Shown here one piece after another: positions 55,205 to 63,772 of a stretch of DNA of 64,000 bases. Location of the stretch: positions 124,001 through 188,000 of the forward strand of contig NZ_CP010979.1 of NCBI RefSeq assembly GCF_000498395.2, read 5' to 3'. Numbering within the stretch: the stretch's first letter is position 1; each line of letters starts with the position of its first letter. The DNA comes from Pseudomonas putida S13.1.2 (lineage in GTDB: Bacteria > Pseudomonadota > Gammaproteobacteria > Pseudomonadales > Pseudomonadaceae). Under the pieces are notes generated by a model, which was not told the origin of the DNA, made no database searches, and worked only from the letters and a program-made list of their open reading frames with translations. A program made the position numbers and the translations under genes.

Positions 55205-56143
55205 ATGCGCAAGACAGTCCTGGTACTGGTAGAAACCGTCGACGATTACCTGCCCATGCTGGAGCAGGCCGGTTACCTCCTTATTCGTGCCCCCTCACCG
55301 CAACTGCGCGCCGACGCCATCCAGCGCCACGCCAACGAAATCGATGCCGTGCTCACGCGCGGCCCGCTGGGCCTGACGGCTACCGAAATCGACGCCTTGC
55401 CCAATCTGCAGATCATCTGTGTGATCGGTGCCGGCTACGAGCAAGTCGACCTGGTTGCCGCCGCCGCCCGCGGCATCACCGTTACCAACGGCGCGGGTGC
55501 CAATGCCAGCGCAGTCGCCGACCACACCCTGGCCCTGTTGCTGGCGCTACTGCGCGACATTCCCCGTGCTGATGCCAGCACCCGACGCGGTGAATGGAAC
55601 CGGGTGATCAGCCCCTCGGTGAGCGGCAAACGCCTGGGGATTCTTGGCCTGGGGGCAGTGGGGCAGGCCATTGCCAGGCGCGCCAATCTGGGCTTCGACA
55701 TGCCCGTCAGCTACCACAGCCGCACCCCGCGTGAAGGTGTGCCTTACACCTGGTACGACAGCCCGCTGCACCTGGCCGCTGCCGTCGACATCCTGGTCGT
55801 GGCCACCCCCGGTGGCGCCAATACCCAGCATCTGGTCGATGCTCAGGTACTAGAGGCGCTGGGCGGCAAGGGCTATCTGGTGAATATCGCCCGGGCCAGC
55901 GTGGTCGACACGCAGGCTCTTATCACCGCATTGCAGCAGGGCCAACTGGCTGGCGCCGCGCTGGACGTATTCGACGACGAACCGGCAGTACCCGAAGCCC
56001 TCAAGGCCTTGGCCAACACCGTGCTCACGCCCCACGTGGCCGGCCAGTCGCCGGAGGCCGCGCGCGATACCGTGACCCTGGTGCTGCGCAACCTGCAGGC
56101 CTTCTTTGCCGGCGAGCCAGTATTGACCCCGGTACGCCCGTAA
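55205..56143 (+). CDS. D-2-hydroxyacid dehydrogenase family protein
   Basis: The 312-residue protein has a catalytic domain interrupted by an NAD-binding Rossmann fold with GILGLGAVGQAIARRA (about 144-160) and a conserved active-site region (NIARASVVD, then LTPHVAGQSPEA with the catalytic His). It likely reduces a 2-oxoacid or glyoxylate/hydroxypyruvate. AGGTGGC lies 5-11 bp before ATG 55205. Exact substrate is uncertain. Confidence 0.9.
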   Translation: MRKTVLVLVETVDDYLPMLEQAGYLLIRAPSPQLRADAIQRHANEIDAVLTRGPLGLTATEIDALPNLQIICVIGAGYEQVDLVAAAARGITVTNGAGANASAVADHTLALLLALLRDIPRADASTRRGEWNRVISPSVSGKRLGILGLGAVGQAIARRANLGFDMPVSYHSRTPREGVPYTWYDSPLHLAAAVDILVVATPGGANTQHLVDAQVLEALGGKGYLVNIARASVVDTQALITALQQGQLAGAALDVFDDEPAVPEALKALANTVLTPHVAGQSPEAARDTVTLVLRNLQAFFAGEPVLTPVRP

Positions 56144-56194
56144 CCCCTATCCCGACATCTGCCTGGCAACGCCCGGGCAACAAGGAGCGTGTGC

Positions 56195-56983
56195 ATGCAA
56201 CTCGAAATCTTCCAGGTCGATGCCTTCTCCGCTGAACCGTTCGGTGGCAACCCGGCGGCGGTGATCCCGCTAGAAGCCTGGCTGCCGGACGATGTGCTGC
56301 AGCGCATTGCCGAAGAAAACAACTTGTCGGAAACGGCTTATTTCGTGCGCAACGGCGAAACCTTCGACCTGCGCTGGTTCACCCCAGCTGTGGAAGTTGA
56401 CCTGTGCGGCCACGCCACCCTGGCGTCGGCCTACGTGCTGTTCGAGCAACTGGGTGAGCAGGCGAAGGTACTGCGCTTCAACACCCGCAGTGGCGAATTG
56501 CGCGTCAGCCGTGGCGCTGACGGGCTGCTGGCCATGGATTTCCCGGCCAAGCAACCGGCCGTCGTGGAAACCCCGGTGGGCTTGCTGCAAGCGCTGGGCC
56601 TGAGCCAGGCACAGGCGGTGTACCGCAGCGATGACTATGTCGTAGTGATTGATGACGCCCTGTTGCTCGACACGCTGAAGCCGGACTTTGTGGCGCTTTC
56701 GGCTTTCGACGTGCGCGGCATTGCCGTGACGGCGGCAGGGCGTGGCTTTGATTTCGTCACCCGCTGGTTTGGCCCGCGGGTTGGCGTGAACGAAGACCCG
56801 GTCACAGGCTCGGCACACACCTCGCTGGCGCCAGTGTGGGCTGAGCGCCTGGGCAAGCATGTGCTCAGCTGCGAGCAGGGCGGGGCACGTAAAGGGCAGC
56901 TGCTGTGCGAAGTACCGGGCAATGGCCGGGTGATCATTAGCGGGCGAGCGGCGTTGTACCTGCGCGGTACTGTGTATATCTGA
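56195..56983 (+). CDS. PhzF family epimerase/isomerase
   Basis: This 262-residue protein has the two-domain diaminopimelate-epimerase-like fold of PhzF proteins: VDAFSAEPFGGNPAAVIPLE, LSETAYFVRN, RWFTPAVEVDLCGHATLA and GVNEDPVTGSAHTSLAP. AAGGAG lies 7 nt before ATG 56195 and excludes GTG 56189. Phenazine genes are not nearby, so it is probably a generic isomerase. Confidence 0.9.
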   Translation: MQLEIFQVDAFSAEPFGGNPAAVIPLEAWLPDDVLQRIAEENNLSETAYFVRNGETFDLRWFTPAVEVDLCGHATLASAYVLFEQLGEQAKVLRFNTRSGELRVSRGADGLLAMDFPAKQPAVVETPVGLLQALGLSQAQAVYRSDDYVVVIDDALLLDTLKPDFVALSAFDVRGIAVTAAGRGFDFVTRWFGPRVGVNEDPVTGSAHTSLAPVWAERLGKHVLSCEQGGARKGQLLCEVPGNGRVIISGRAALYLRGTVYI

Positions 56984-57062
56984 AGCTTCACGCGATCCTT
57001 TGTAGGCGCGTTGCAGCTGGCATCTATAATTGCTGGCCCAACCCTCGCTAAAGGAACCAGCC

Positions 57063-57470
57063 ATGGCCCTGGAAAAACAAGGCACCTGCCTGTGCGGTGC
57101 CACCACGCTCAAGGTCACCGTCGACAACACCCATATCAGCGCCTGCCACTGCAGCATGTGCCGCAAGTGGACCGGCGGCCCGTTGCTGGTGGTGCATTGC
57201 AGTCAGCCACCGGTGATCGAAGGGCGTACCCCCAGTGTCTACGATTCGTCCGACTGGGCGCAGCGAGGGTTCTGCGGCCAATGCGGCACGCACCTGTATT
57301 ACCGGCTGAAGGCCAACGACTTCCATGCGGTACCGGTCGGCCTGCTGGATGGGGATCAGGAATGGGATTTCGATCTGCAGATTTTTGTCGAGCAGAAGCC
57401 CGCCTGGTACTGTTTTGCCAACCAGACCAAAGAGCTGACCGGCCAAGAGGTGTTTGAGCAGAACAGCTAA
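57063..57470 (+). CDS. GFA/CENP-V family zinc-binding protein
   Basis: A 135-residue protein with the zinc cysteines typical of the glutathione-dependent formaldehyde-activating family: GTCLCGATTLKV, SACHCSMCRKWTGG and FCGQCGTHLYY. These proteins bind zinc; the reaction is uncertain for most members. ATG 57063 follows AAAGGAACC, so the upstream in-frame ATG at 57030 is unlikely. Confidence 0.88.
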   Translation: MALEKQGTCLCGATTLKVTVDNTHISACHCSMCRKWTGGPLLVVHCSQPPVIEGRTPSVYDSSDWAQRGFCGQCGTHLYYRLKANDFHAVPVGLLDGDQEWDFDLQIFVEQKPAWYCFANQTKELTGQEVFEQNS

Positions 57471-57552
57471 TAGTGTGCCGTCGATCCTGCTTGCCAAACC
57501 GGTGCATTCCTGAGAAAAGGGCGGCTTTGTTTTCCAGCGTTGGAGTGTGCCC

Positions 57553-57891
57553 GTGAGCCAAGAATTGCAGATCATCGACCTGGTCGAGGGTGAAGGCAAA
57601 GCCGCCGTCAAAGGCGCCCTGATCACCACCCAGTACACCGGCTGGCTGGCCGACGGCAGCGAGTTCGACTCATCCTGGTCACGCGGCAAGCCGTTCCAGT
57701 GCGTGATCGGCACCGGTCGTGTGATCAAAGGTTGGGACCAAGGCCTGATGGGGATGCGCGTTGGCGGCAAGCGCAAACTGCAGGTTCCAGCACACCTGGG
57801 CTATGGCGAGCGCAGTGTGGGGGCGATACCGCCTGGCTCGGACCTGACCTTTGAGATCGAATTGCTGGAAGTGCTGACGCGGGATGATTGA
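57553..57891 (+). CDS. FKBP-type peptidyl-prolyl isomerase
   Basis: A 112-residue protein with the FKBP fold (GALITTQYTGWLADGSEFDSSW, GRVIKGWDQGLMGMRVGGKRKL, HLGYGERSVGAIPPGSDLTFE). No signal peptide, so it is cytoplasmic. GTG 57553 is chosen because TGGAG is 7 nt upstream; GTG 57547 is too close to that site. Confidence 0.92.
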   Translation: MSQELQIIDLVEGEGKAAVKGALITTQYTGWLADGSEFDSSWSRGKPFQCVIGTGRVIKGWDQGLMGMRVGGKRKLQVPAHLGYGERSVGAIPPGSDLTFEIELLEVLTRDD

Positions 57892-57989
57892 GGAAAAGGA
57901 CTACACGCGCTGTCGGCTCGTGTCTGATTGAGGGCAGATTCACAGCCAGCTAAGCTTGCCGACTCAACAAGCGAGAGGGGAGTAATTCC

Positions 57990-58172
57990 ATGAAGTCGCA
58001 TTTTTCTTCGAGGGTGGTACGCGAAGCTAACGCTTTGCTAGTGGCATCAGGTGCACGTATGGAAATTTCGCTACCGCGTGAATTGGCCAGTGTGATCACT
58101 AACCCGCGAAAGTCCCGTTCGGAACTGAAGGCAGCATTTACAGCCGCGTACTTCCGCCTGCGCAAGGGGTGA
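57990..58172 (+). CDS. Small unrecognised protein (60 residues)
   Basis: ATG 57990 follows AGAGGGGAG with good spacing. The protein (SRVVREANALLVASGARMEI, then PRKSRSELKAAFTAAYFRLRKG) is basic and predicted helical. No family is recognised. It lies 7 bp before the next gene, so the two probably form one unit. Confidence 0.6.
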   Translation: MKSHFSSRVVREANALLVASGARMEISLPRELASVITNPRKSRSELKAAFTAAYFRLRKG

Positions 58173-58179
58173 AAGCCTT

Positions 58180-58686
58180 ATGGCCGACGGCTGCTACAAC
58201 CACATCTACTCTGTGCTTGTAGAAAATGAGCAAGATACACTCGGTATCATTGCCTATTCGTTGTACAAGCGGCAGAAAATCGAATTCATCCAGGCATTCA
58301 AAACAAAGCATGATCGGGAGCCCAAAGATGAAGACTTGGCTCCTTTCCACGATGTCAGCAACAGCGCCACGCAGATCGAGAGCTATCGAAACCAGGCCAG
58401 CCAGCTTGCTCAGGGCTTTCTTGACGCCTCGATCGCAGCGCAGGCTGTGGAGCTTGAACAGTACTACTCAGATAAGGCGAGCAGTGAAATCAGGCAAGCC
58501 AAACCTGGGTTCTGGTTGGGCGTGGCACAAAGTCTTGTAGGTTCAGTTCTATTTGTATTCTTGCTAGGTTTTCTCGTTTTTTTCGCCTGGAGTTTGAATC
58601 AAGGTCCGAAACAGGTCATCGAACAGGTGTTTGATGTGACCATTATCGACTCTGTCCCTGCGAGCGGAGCTGCAGGCGCGCTGTGA
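58180..58686 (+). CDS. Unrecognised protein with C-terminal membrane span
   Basis: The 168-residue protein has a polar, helical N-terminal part (TLGIIAYSLYKRQKIEFIQAF, QIESYRNQASQLAQGFLDA) and a single membrane segment at about 110-137 (FWLGVAQSLVGSVLFVFLLG then FLVFFAW). No family is recognised. Codon and base use look more AT-rich than in the neighbours, suggesting acquisition. Coupled to the small gene before it. Confidence 0.65.
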   Translation: MADGCYNHIYSVLVENEQDTLGIIAYSLYKRQKIEFIQAFKTKHDREPKDEDLAPFHDVSNSATQIESYRNQASQLAQGFLDASIAAQAVELEQYYSDKASSEIRQAKPGFWLGVAQSLVGSVLFVFLLGFLVFFAWSLNQGPKQVIEQVFDVTIIDSVPASGAAGAL

Positions 58687-58919
58687 CGGCTACTCCCCAA
58701 AGTGAATTAGTTGAGACTGGACATAATTCAGCAACACCCATCCCCTAACCTAGGCCTTGCCCAGGGAACGGCATCCACCTCCAGGGAGGAACCAAACGGG
58801 TTCAGGGCACTCTGACCCTCACTCGTTGCCACGGATGGCATTCACTACAAGGGCGCCCTGCAGCTAACAGGGCGATGTGGCGGGTCAACCCGATTTCTCT
58901 GCCACACGAGCCTGAATTG

Positions 58920-59582
58920 ATGAAGCTGCCCACATTCTTCCGCCGTCGTCGCCATCTGCTGCTGAGCCTGGCACTCACGGCCGCCGCCGTACCGCTGGCG
59001 CTGGAGGCTGTCGACAGCCGGGCTCAACCGGTGGATGGCACCCAGACCCTGGTGTTCCTGCGCCATGCCGAGAAGCCCGGTGAGGGGCTTGGCCAGTTGA
59101 ACTGCCAGGGCCTCAATCGCGCACTGGACCTGGCAACCTTGCTGCCAGAGCGCTTCGGTAATGCCGACTACGTGTTTGCCGCCAACCCTTCGCGGCAGGT
59201 CGAGGAAGGCAGCAAGGACGAAAGCTACAGCTACATTCGCCCGCTGATGACCATCACCCCCAGCGCCATCCGCCTCGGTTTGCCGGTGAATATCGACTAC
59301 GGCGCCAACGACACCGACGAACTGGCCGATGAGTTGCTGAGCGACAAATACCGCAATGCGACTGTCTATACCGCCTGGTCCCACGGCTACCTGCCTGAAC
59401 TGATCAACACGGTGGCCGGCAAGGCCCTGGGTGAAGAGCGGGTGATCACCCAGGACTGGAGCGGCGATGACTTCGACACCCTCTATGTACTGACCTTGAC
59501 CTGGCACGACGGCAAGGCCAGCCTGCTCAGCCGCAACGTGCGCCAAGGCCTGAATGACGGTGCGCATAGCTGCCCGACCTGA
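58920..59582 (+). CDS. Histidine phosphatase superfamily protein
   Basis: The 220-residue protein has a Tat/Sec-like basic N-terminus followed by a hydrophobic stretch (RRRRHLLLSLALTAAAVPLAL), so it is probably exported. The histidine phosphatase motif RHAE (VFLRHAEKPGEG) and a second active-site His (SHGYLPEL) are visible. The start is uncertain: ATG 58920 has only a weak GAGC upstream, and ATG 58875 gives 15 more residues. Substrate unknown. Confidence 0.78.
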   Translation: MKLPTFFRRRRHLLLSLALTAAAVPLALEAVDSRAQPVDGTQTLVFLRHAEKPGEGLGQLNCQGLNRALDLATLLPERFGNADYVFAANPSRQVEEGSKDESYSYIRPLMTITPSAIRLGLPVNIDYGANDTDELADELLSDKYRNATVYTAWSHGYLPELINTVAGKALGEERVITQDWSGDDFDTLYVLTLTWHDGKASLLSRNVRQGLNDGAHSCPT

Positions 59583-59626
59583 TCCGCTGGTACTGTTTGC
59601 CCAGGAAGCCGGAACAGGGAAGCGCG

Positions 59627-60820
59627 ATGAAGCAGCGGGTAACGGTAATCGGTGGCGGGGTGGTTGGCCTGGCAACGGCCTACGCGCTTGTGCGTGAAGG
59701 GCGGTCGGTGGAGTTGATCGAGGCCCGCGACAGCCTGGCGTCGGCCACCAGCTTCGCCAATGGCGGGCAATTGTCCTATCGCTATGTGGCACCGCTGGCT
59801 GATGCCGGGGTGCCGTGGCAGGCACTGGGTTGGCTGTTGCAGGGCGAGTCGCCGCTGCGCCTGCGCTTGCGTCTGGACCGGGCGCAGTGGCGCTGGCTGC
59901 TGGCATTCACCTTGGCATGCCGGCGCAGCGTCAACCGCCGAAATGCCGGGCAACTGCTGGAGCTGGCGCTGCAAAGCCAGGCTGTGCTGGCGCAATGGCG
60001 CGAGCATCATGACCTGGGTGATTTCAGCTGGCGGCGCAATGGCAAGCTCGTGGCTTTTCGCAGCGAGCGGGCCTTTGCCGATGGCCGGGCACAGTTGACC
60101 GACCCGGCCAGCCAGCGGGTGCTGGCGGCCGCCGAGTTGCGCGCGCTGGACCCTGCCCTGGAGGGCGCACCGTTTGTGGGTGGCGTGTTCACAGCGGATG
60201 AAGAGGTTGGCGATTGCCACTTGTTCTGCCTGCGCCTGGAGGCACTGTTGCGCGCTTCGGGGCAATGCCGTTTCCTGCTTGGCCGGCCAGTGACGCAGCT
60301 GGTACGGCGCCAGGACCAGGTCGTAGCGCTGCAACTGGGCAACGAGCAACTGGACGTGGAACAGTTGGTGCTGTGTGCCGGGCATCGTGGCCCAGGCTTG
60401 GCATTACCGGGGGTGCAGATACCGGTCTACCCGCTGAAGGGCTACAGCCTGAGCGCACCCATCAGCGCCGGGCATCGGCCGCCGGAGGTGAGCCTTACCG
60501 ACTATGAACGCAAGATCGTCTATGCCCGCCTGGGGCAGCAGCTGCGGGTAGCGGCGATGGTGGACATTGTCGGGTTCGACGAGTCGGTGGAAAAACGCAG
60601 GTTGCAGAGCATGCGGCGGCTGGCGCTGGAGACGTTACCGATGGCAGCGGATTATGGCCAGGCGGTGGAGTGGGCGGGCATGCGACCGGCGACACCGACC
60701 GGGGTGCCGATCATTGGTGGGACGGTGTATCGCAACCTGTGGCTGAACCTGGGGCATGGGGCCTTGGGGTTTACACTGGCCTGTGGCAGTGCAGAGCGGC
60801 TGGCTAGAGAAATCGGTTGA
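59627..60820 (+). CDS. FAD-dependent oxidoreductase, D-amino acid dehydrogenase-like
   Basis: The 397-residue protein has the FAD-binding dinucleotide motif VIGGGVVGLATAYALVREGR and a DadA-like organisation (SFANGGQLSYRYVAPLAD, PVYPLKGYSLSAPI, GMRPATPTGVPIIGGTVYRN, LNLGHGALGFTLACGSA). It would oxidise D-amino acids to 2-oxoacids and pass electrons to the respiratory chain. It converges with the hydantoin racemase gene and may share a pathway. ATG 59627 is chosen by similarity. Confidence 0.85.
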   Translation: MKQRVTVIGGGVVGLATAYALVREGRSVELIEARDSLASATSFANGGQLSYRYVAPLADAGVPWQALGWLLQGESPLRLRLRLDRAQWRWLLAFTLACRRSVNRRNAGQLLELALQSQAVLAQWREHHDLGDFSWRRNGKLVAFRSERAFADGRAQLTDPASQRVLAAAELRALDPALEGAPFVGGVFTADEEVGDCHLFCLRLEALLRASGQCRFLLGRPVTQLVRRQDQVVALQLGNEQLDVEQLVLCAGHRGPGLALPGVQIPVYPLKGYSLSAPISAGHRPPEVSLTDYERKIVYARLGQQLRVAAMVDIVGFDESVEKRRLQSMRRLALETLPMAADYGQAVEWAGMRPATPTGVPIIGGTVYRNLWLNLGHGALGFTLACGSAERLAREIG

Positions 60821-60825
60821 CCATA

Positions 60826-60922
60826 CCGGCCTCTTCGCGGGTAAACCCGCTCCCACAGGTTCACCACAAGCCTGAATGCTGTGGGATACCTGTGGGAGCG
60901 GGTTTACCCGCGAAGAGGCCGG
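60826..60922. repeat. REP inverted pair, GGGTAAACCC core
   Basis: Arms 60826-60859 and about 60889-60922 are near-perfect reverse complements (CCGGCCTCTTCGCGGGTAAA...). The pair lies between the convergent DadA-like and racemase genes and may act as a bidirectional terminator. Confidence 0.88.
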
Positions 60923-60939
60923 TACAGGCAAATGAAGGA

Positions 60940-61668
60940 TCAGCGGCCCAGGCGCATCGGCCAACCCACCACTTTCTTCACCCGCGGCGTGGCATAGGTG
61001 CGCACCTTGGAGGTGCTCAAGCCCATGCGCACCAGCGATTCGGCGATGGTCACCGCTGCGCTTACGCCATCCACCACCGGCACGCCGGTGCGCTGGCGAA
61101 TGTGCTCGTCCAGCCCGGCCATGCCACCGCAGCCCAGGCAAATCACTTCGGCCTTGTCTTCACGCACGGCGCGTTCGGCCTGCTCGACAATCGCCTGTAC
61201 GGCGCGCTGCGGGTCGGCTTCCAGCTCCAGCACCGCCAGCCCGCTGGCCCGCACCGATGCGCAGCGGTCATAAAGGCCAGACAGCTTCAGACGGTCTTCG
61301 ATCAGTGGCACGGTGCGGTCCAGCGTGGTTACCACGGAATAAGCATGGCCCAGGTACATCGCGGTGCTGGCGGCAGCATCGGTAATGTCCACCACCGGCA
61401 CGTTCAGCAGCTCTTGCAGGCCTTCGCGGCCGTGTTCGCCGTAACCGGCCTGGATCACGGCGTCGTAGGGGGCCTCGTAGGCCAGCACCCTGTCCATCAC
61501 GGCGATGGCCGCCAGGTAACTTTCGAAGTTGCCTTCCACCGACTCGGCGCCGAACCAAGGAGTAAGCCCGACGATTTCAGTACCGGGCGCCGCCACCGCA
61601 CGGGCCTGCTGGGCAATGGATTCGGTGATGGCTTCGGTGGTATTGACGTTGGCAATCAGGATACGCAT
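60940..61668 (-). CDS. Asp/Glu/hydantoin racemase family protein (HyuE/HpxA-like)
   Basis: The 242-residue protein begins MRILIANVNTTEAITESIA and carries conserved segments of hydantoin racemases (VDITDAAASTAMYLG, EVICLGCGGMAGL with a catalytic-type Cys, and VPVVDGVSAAVTIAESL). It would racemise hydantoin or allantoin. ATG 61668 is chosen over the more upstream start at 61728, which overlaps the transporter gene. It is in the same direction as the transporter, 16 bp downstream. Confidence 0.85.
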   Translation of the reverse strand: MRILIANVNTTEAITESIAQQARAVAAPGTEIVGLTPWFGAESVEGNFESYLAAIAVMDRVLAYEAPYDAVIQAGYGEHGREGLQELLNVPVVDITDAAASTAMYLGHAYSVVTTLDRTVPLIEDRLKLSGLYDRCASVRASGLAVLELEADPQRAVQAIVEQAERAVREDKAEVICLGCGGMAGLDEHIRQRTGVPVVDGVSAAVTIAESLVRMGLSTSKVRTYATPRVKKVVGWPMRLGR

Positions 61669-61684
61669 GAGCAGTTTTCCCCGG

Positions 61685-63217
61685 TCAGTGGCTGCTGTGG
61701 TCGACGGCGATGCATTCGCCGCTGACATCGTGGTAGTGGCGATTGCGTGGCGCGATCAGCAGGTACAGGACGGCAGCGATGCCGGCACCGATCAGCCAGG
61801 AGAACGGCGCCACGGTGTGGAAACTGGGTACCAGGGCCAGGACGATGGCCAGCAGCGCGGCCGGCACGAAGGCCGCCACGGCGCGCAGGTTGATACCTTT
61901 GCTGTAGTGGTAGGCGCCGGTCGGGTGCTCGGTGTACAGCTCTGGCACATTGATGCAGCCTTTGCGCAGCAGCCAGTAGTCGGACATGATCACCCCGTAC
62001 AGCGGGCCGAGCAGGGCGCCCAGGCCGGACAGGAAGTACACGATCACCAGCGGGCTGTTGTACAGGTTCCACGGCAGGATCAGCACCGCCAGGGTGGCGC
62101 TGATCAGCCCCGCGCGGCGGAAGTTCAGGTGGCGTGGCGCCAGGTTGCTGAGCACAAAAGCCGGGGCGACGAAGTTGGCCATGATATTCACCGCCACGGT
62201 GACGATCAGGAACGCCATGCAGCCCAGCACCAGGAACAGCGTGCTGGGGATGGCGGCGACGATCTGGGTCGGGCTGTCGATGATCTGGCCGTTGATCTGG
62301 AACTGCGCGCCGCACAGCACCACGGTGATCACGGCAAACACCAGGATGTTTACCGGCAGGCCCCAGAAGTTGCCGACGCGGATGGTCTTGCGGCACGGCG
62401 AGGAACGGGCGAAATCACAGAAATTCAGCACCAGAGTGCCGTAAATGGCCAGCCACAAGGCGCCGCCGGCGAAGATATTGCGCCACATATCAACGCCGGT
62501 CAGTGGCTCGCTTACCGACCAGGCGAGACGCGCGTCGGCCTTGAAGTACATGAACACCGCCAGGGCGGCCACGGTCAGCAGGATTACCGGGCCGGCGAAG
62601 GCCTCATAGCGGCGTACCATCTCCATGCCGTAGGCCAGGATCACCAGCTGCACCAGCCAGATCGACACGAAGCACACCCAGCCCAGGCTCGACAGGCCAA
62701 GGATGCTGTCGTGGTCGTAGGCGGCCAATTGCGGCCACACGGCGGTGAGCAGCACGCGCAGCACCACTGAGGCCAGGTAGGTCTGGATGCCGAACCAGGC
62801 AATGGCGATGGCTGCTCGGATCAGTGCCGGTATCTGTGCGCCGTGGATGCCGAAGGCAATGCGGCTGATGACCGGGAACGGCACCCCGGTTTTCTGCCCC
62901 ATGTAGCCGGACAGGTTCATGAAGAAGTACACCAGCGCCGCGCCGATGGCCAGCGACAGCAAAATCTGCCAGCCACCCAGGCCGAGGGCGAACAAGCCCA
63001 TGGCGAACGAATAGTTGGCAATATTGTGCACATCGTTTGTCCACAACGCGAAGATGCTGTAGCCACCCCAGCGGCGCCCTTCGGTGCGTGTCGGGGCAAG
63101 GTCGCGGTTGTGCAGGCGCGGGCTCAGGGCCAGTTCTGGCGCATTGCCGACGAGGCTGGAAGCGGGGTGGGTGCTGGCGACGGATAGTTCAGGGGCAAGG
63201 TCGAGGCTGCTACTCAT
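61685..63217 (-). CDS. NCS1 family nucleobase/hydantoin/allantoin transporter
   Basis: This 510-residue polytopic protein has the NCS1 signatures SIFALWTNDVHNIANYSFAMG, FPVISRIAFGIHGAQIPALIRA, INVPELYTEHPTGAYHYSKGIN and about twelve membrane segments. With the racemase downstream it suggests uptake of hydantoin, allantoin or a related ring compound. ATG 63217 follows AGGAGCCCGCCGGA. An in-frame ATG at 63301 lies further upstream but lacks family similarity. Confidence 0.88.
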   Translation of the reverse strand: MSSSLDLAPELSVASTHPASSLVGNAPELALSPRLHNRDLAPTRTEGRRWGGYSIFALWTNDVHNIANYSFAMGLFALGLGGWQILLSLAIGAALVYFFMNLSGYMGQKTGVPFPVISRIAFGIHGAQIPALIRAAIAIAWFGIQTYLASVVLRVLLTAVWPQLAAYDHDSILGLSSLGWVCFVSIWLVQLVILAYGMEMVRRYEAFAGPVILLTVAALAVFMYFKADARLAWSVSEPLTGVDMWRNIFAGGALWLAIYGTLVLNFCDFARSSPCRKTIRVGNFWGLPVNILVFAVITVVLCGAQFQINGQIIDSPTQIVAAIPSTLFLVLGCMAFLIVTVAVNIMANFVAPAFVLSNLAPRHLNFRRAGLISATLAVLILPWNLYNSPLVIVYFLSGLGALLGPLYGVIMSDYWLLRKGCINVPELYTEHPTGAYHYSKGINLRAVAAFVPAALLAIVLALVPSFHTVAPFSWLIGAGIAAVLYLLIAPRNRHYHDVSGECIAVDHSSH

Positions 63218-63665
63218 TCCGGCGGGCTCCTGATGCACATTGACTGCGATGAGCGGGCATGCGCACGGGCTCGCCATCTCGTCGGTGCAGCTTGGCATCA
63301 CAGGGTTCTGGGCGCGGCGGCCGGCTTTGGACCGGCGTCGCGGGTTCTTGTGTATTTATGTTTTGCTCAAGTTGTATACAAAACACGAACACACAAAAGC
63401 GAGTTCCATGCCAAGGGAAAGCAAGTTTTAACAGATGGACATTTCGAACTTATCTTGTTGAAAGATAAGTTAATGAAATAAGTGAGGTATAAATTGACCG
63501 AATGAACAGGTTTAAATTTTCTGTCGACTATTTAGTTGATCGAATGGTCAAAATTAGTTGCGGGGAGTGTGTAACGCAATGGGGCGTTTCTGAAGAAAGT
63601 GCACACAAAAATGGCACTTATGGTGACATTTATGTGTACAAAAAATAGTCAGGTTTTTCTGCGCT
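63218..63665. promoter_or_regulatory. AT-rich upstream region of the transporter gene
   Basis: No gene is supported here. From about 63345 to 63655 it is clearly AT-rich compared with the rest. It has the palindrome TTGTATACAA at 63372-63381, a direct repeat TTGACCGAATG/TTGATCGAATG at 63494-63504 and 63536-63546 (42 bp apart) and TGTGTACAAAAAATAG at about 63633-63648. It probably holds the promoter and operators of the transporter-racemase unit. Confidence 0.55.
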
Positions 63666-63761
63666 GGCCTCTTCGCGGGTAAACCCGCTCCCACAGGGTT
63701 CATCACAAGCCCAAATCTGGTGCAGTACCTGTGGGAGCGGGTTTACCCGCGAAGAGGCCGG
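63666..63761. repeat. REP inverted pair, GGGTAAACCC core
   Basis: Arms 63666-63697 and about 63728-63761 are near-perfect reverse complements, almost identical in sequence to the pair at 60826. It follows the end of the Lrp-type gene. Confidence 0.88.
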
Positions 63762-63772
63762 AACAGGCGAAT

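Noticed and set aside
58687..58919. Gap after the membrane protein gene, checked for an RNA or small gene
   Set aside because: Only short GC palindromes (GGGCGCCCTGCAGCTAACAG type) are seen; nothing supports a gene or a structured RNA.
63233..63481. Small open frame (82 codons) in the AT-rich region
   Set aside because: No ribosome site or conserved features; it overlaps the probable promoter of the transporter gene.
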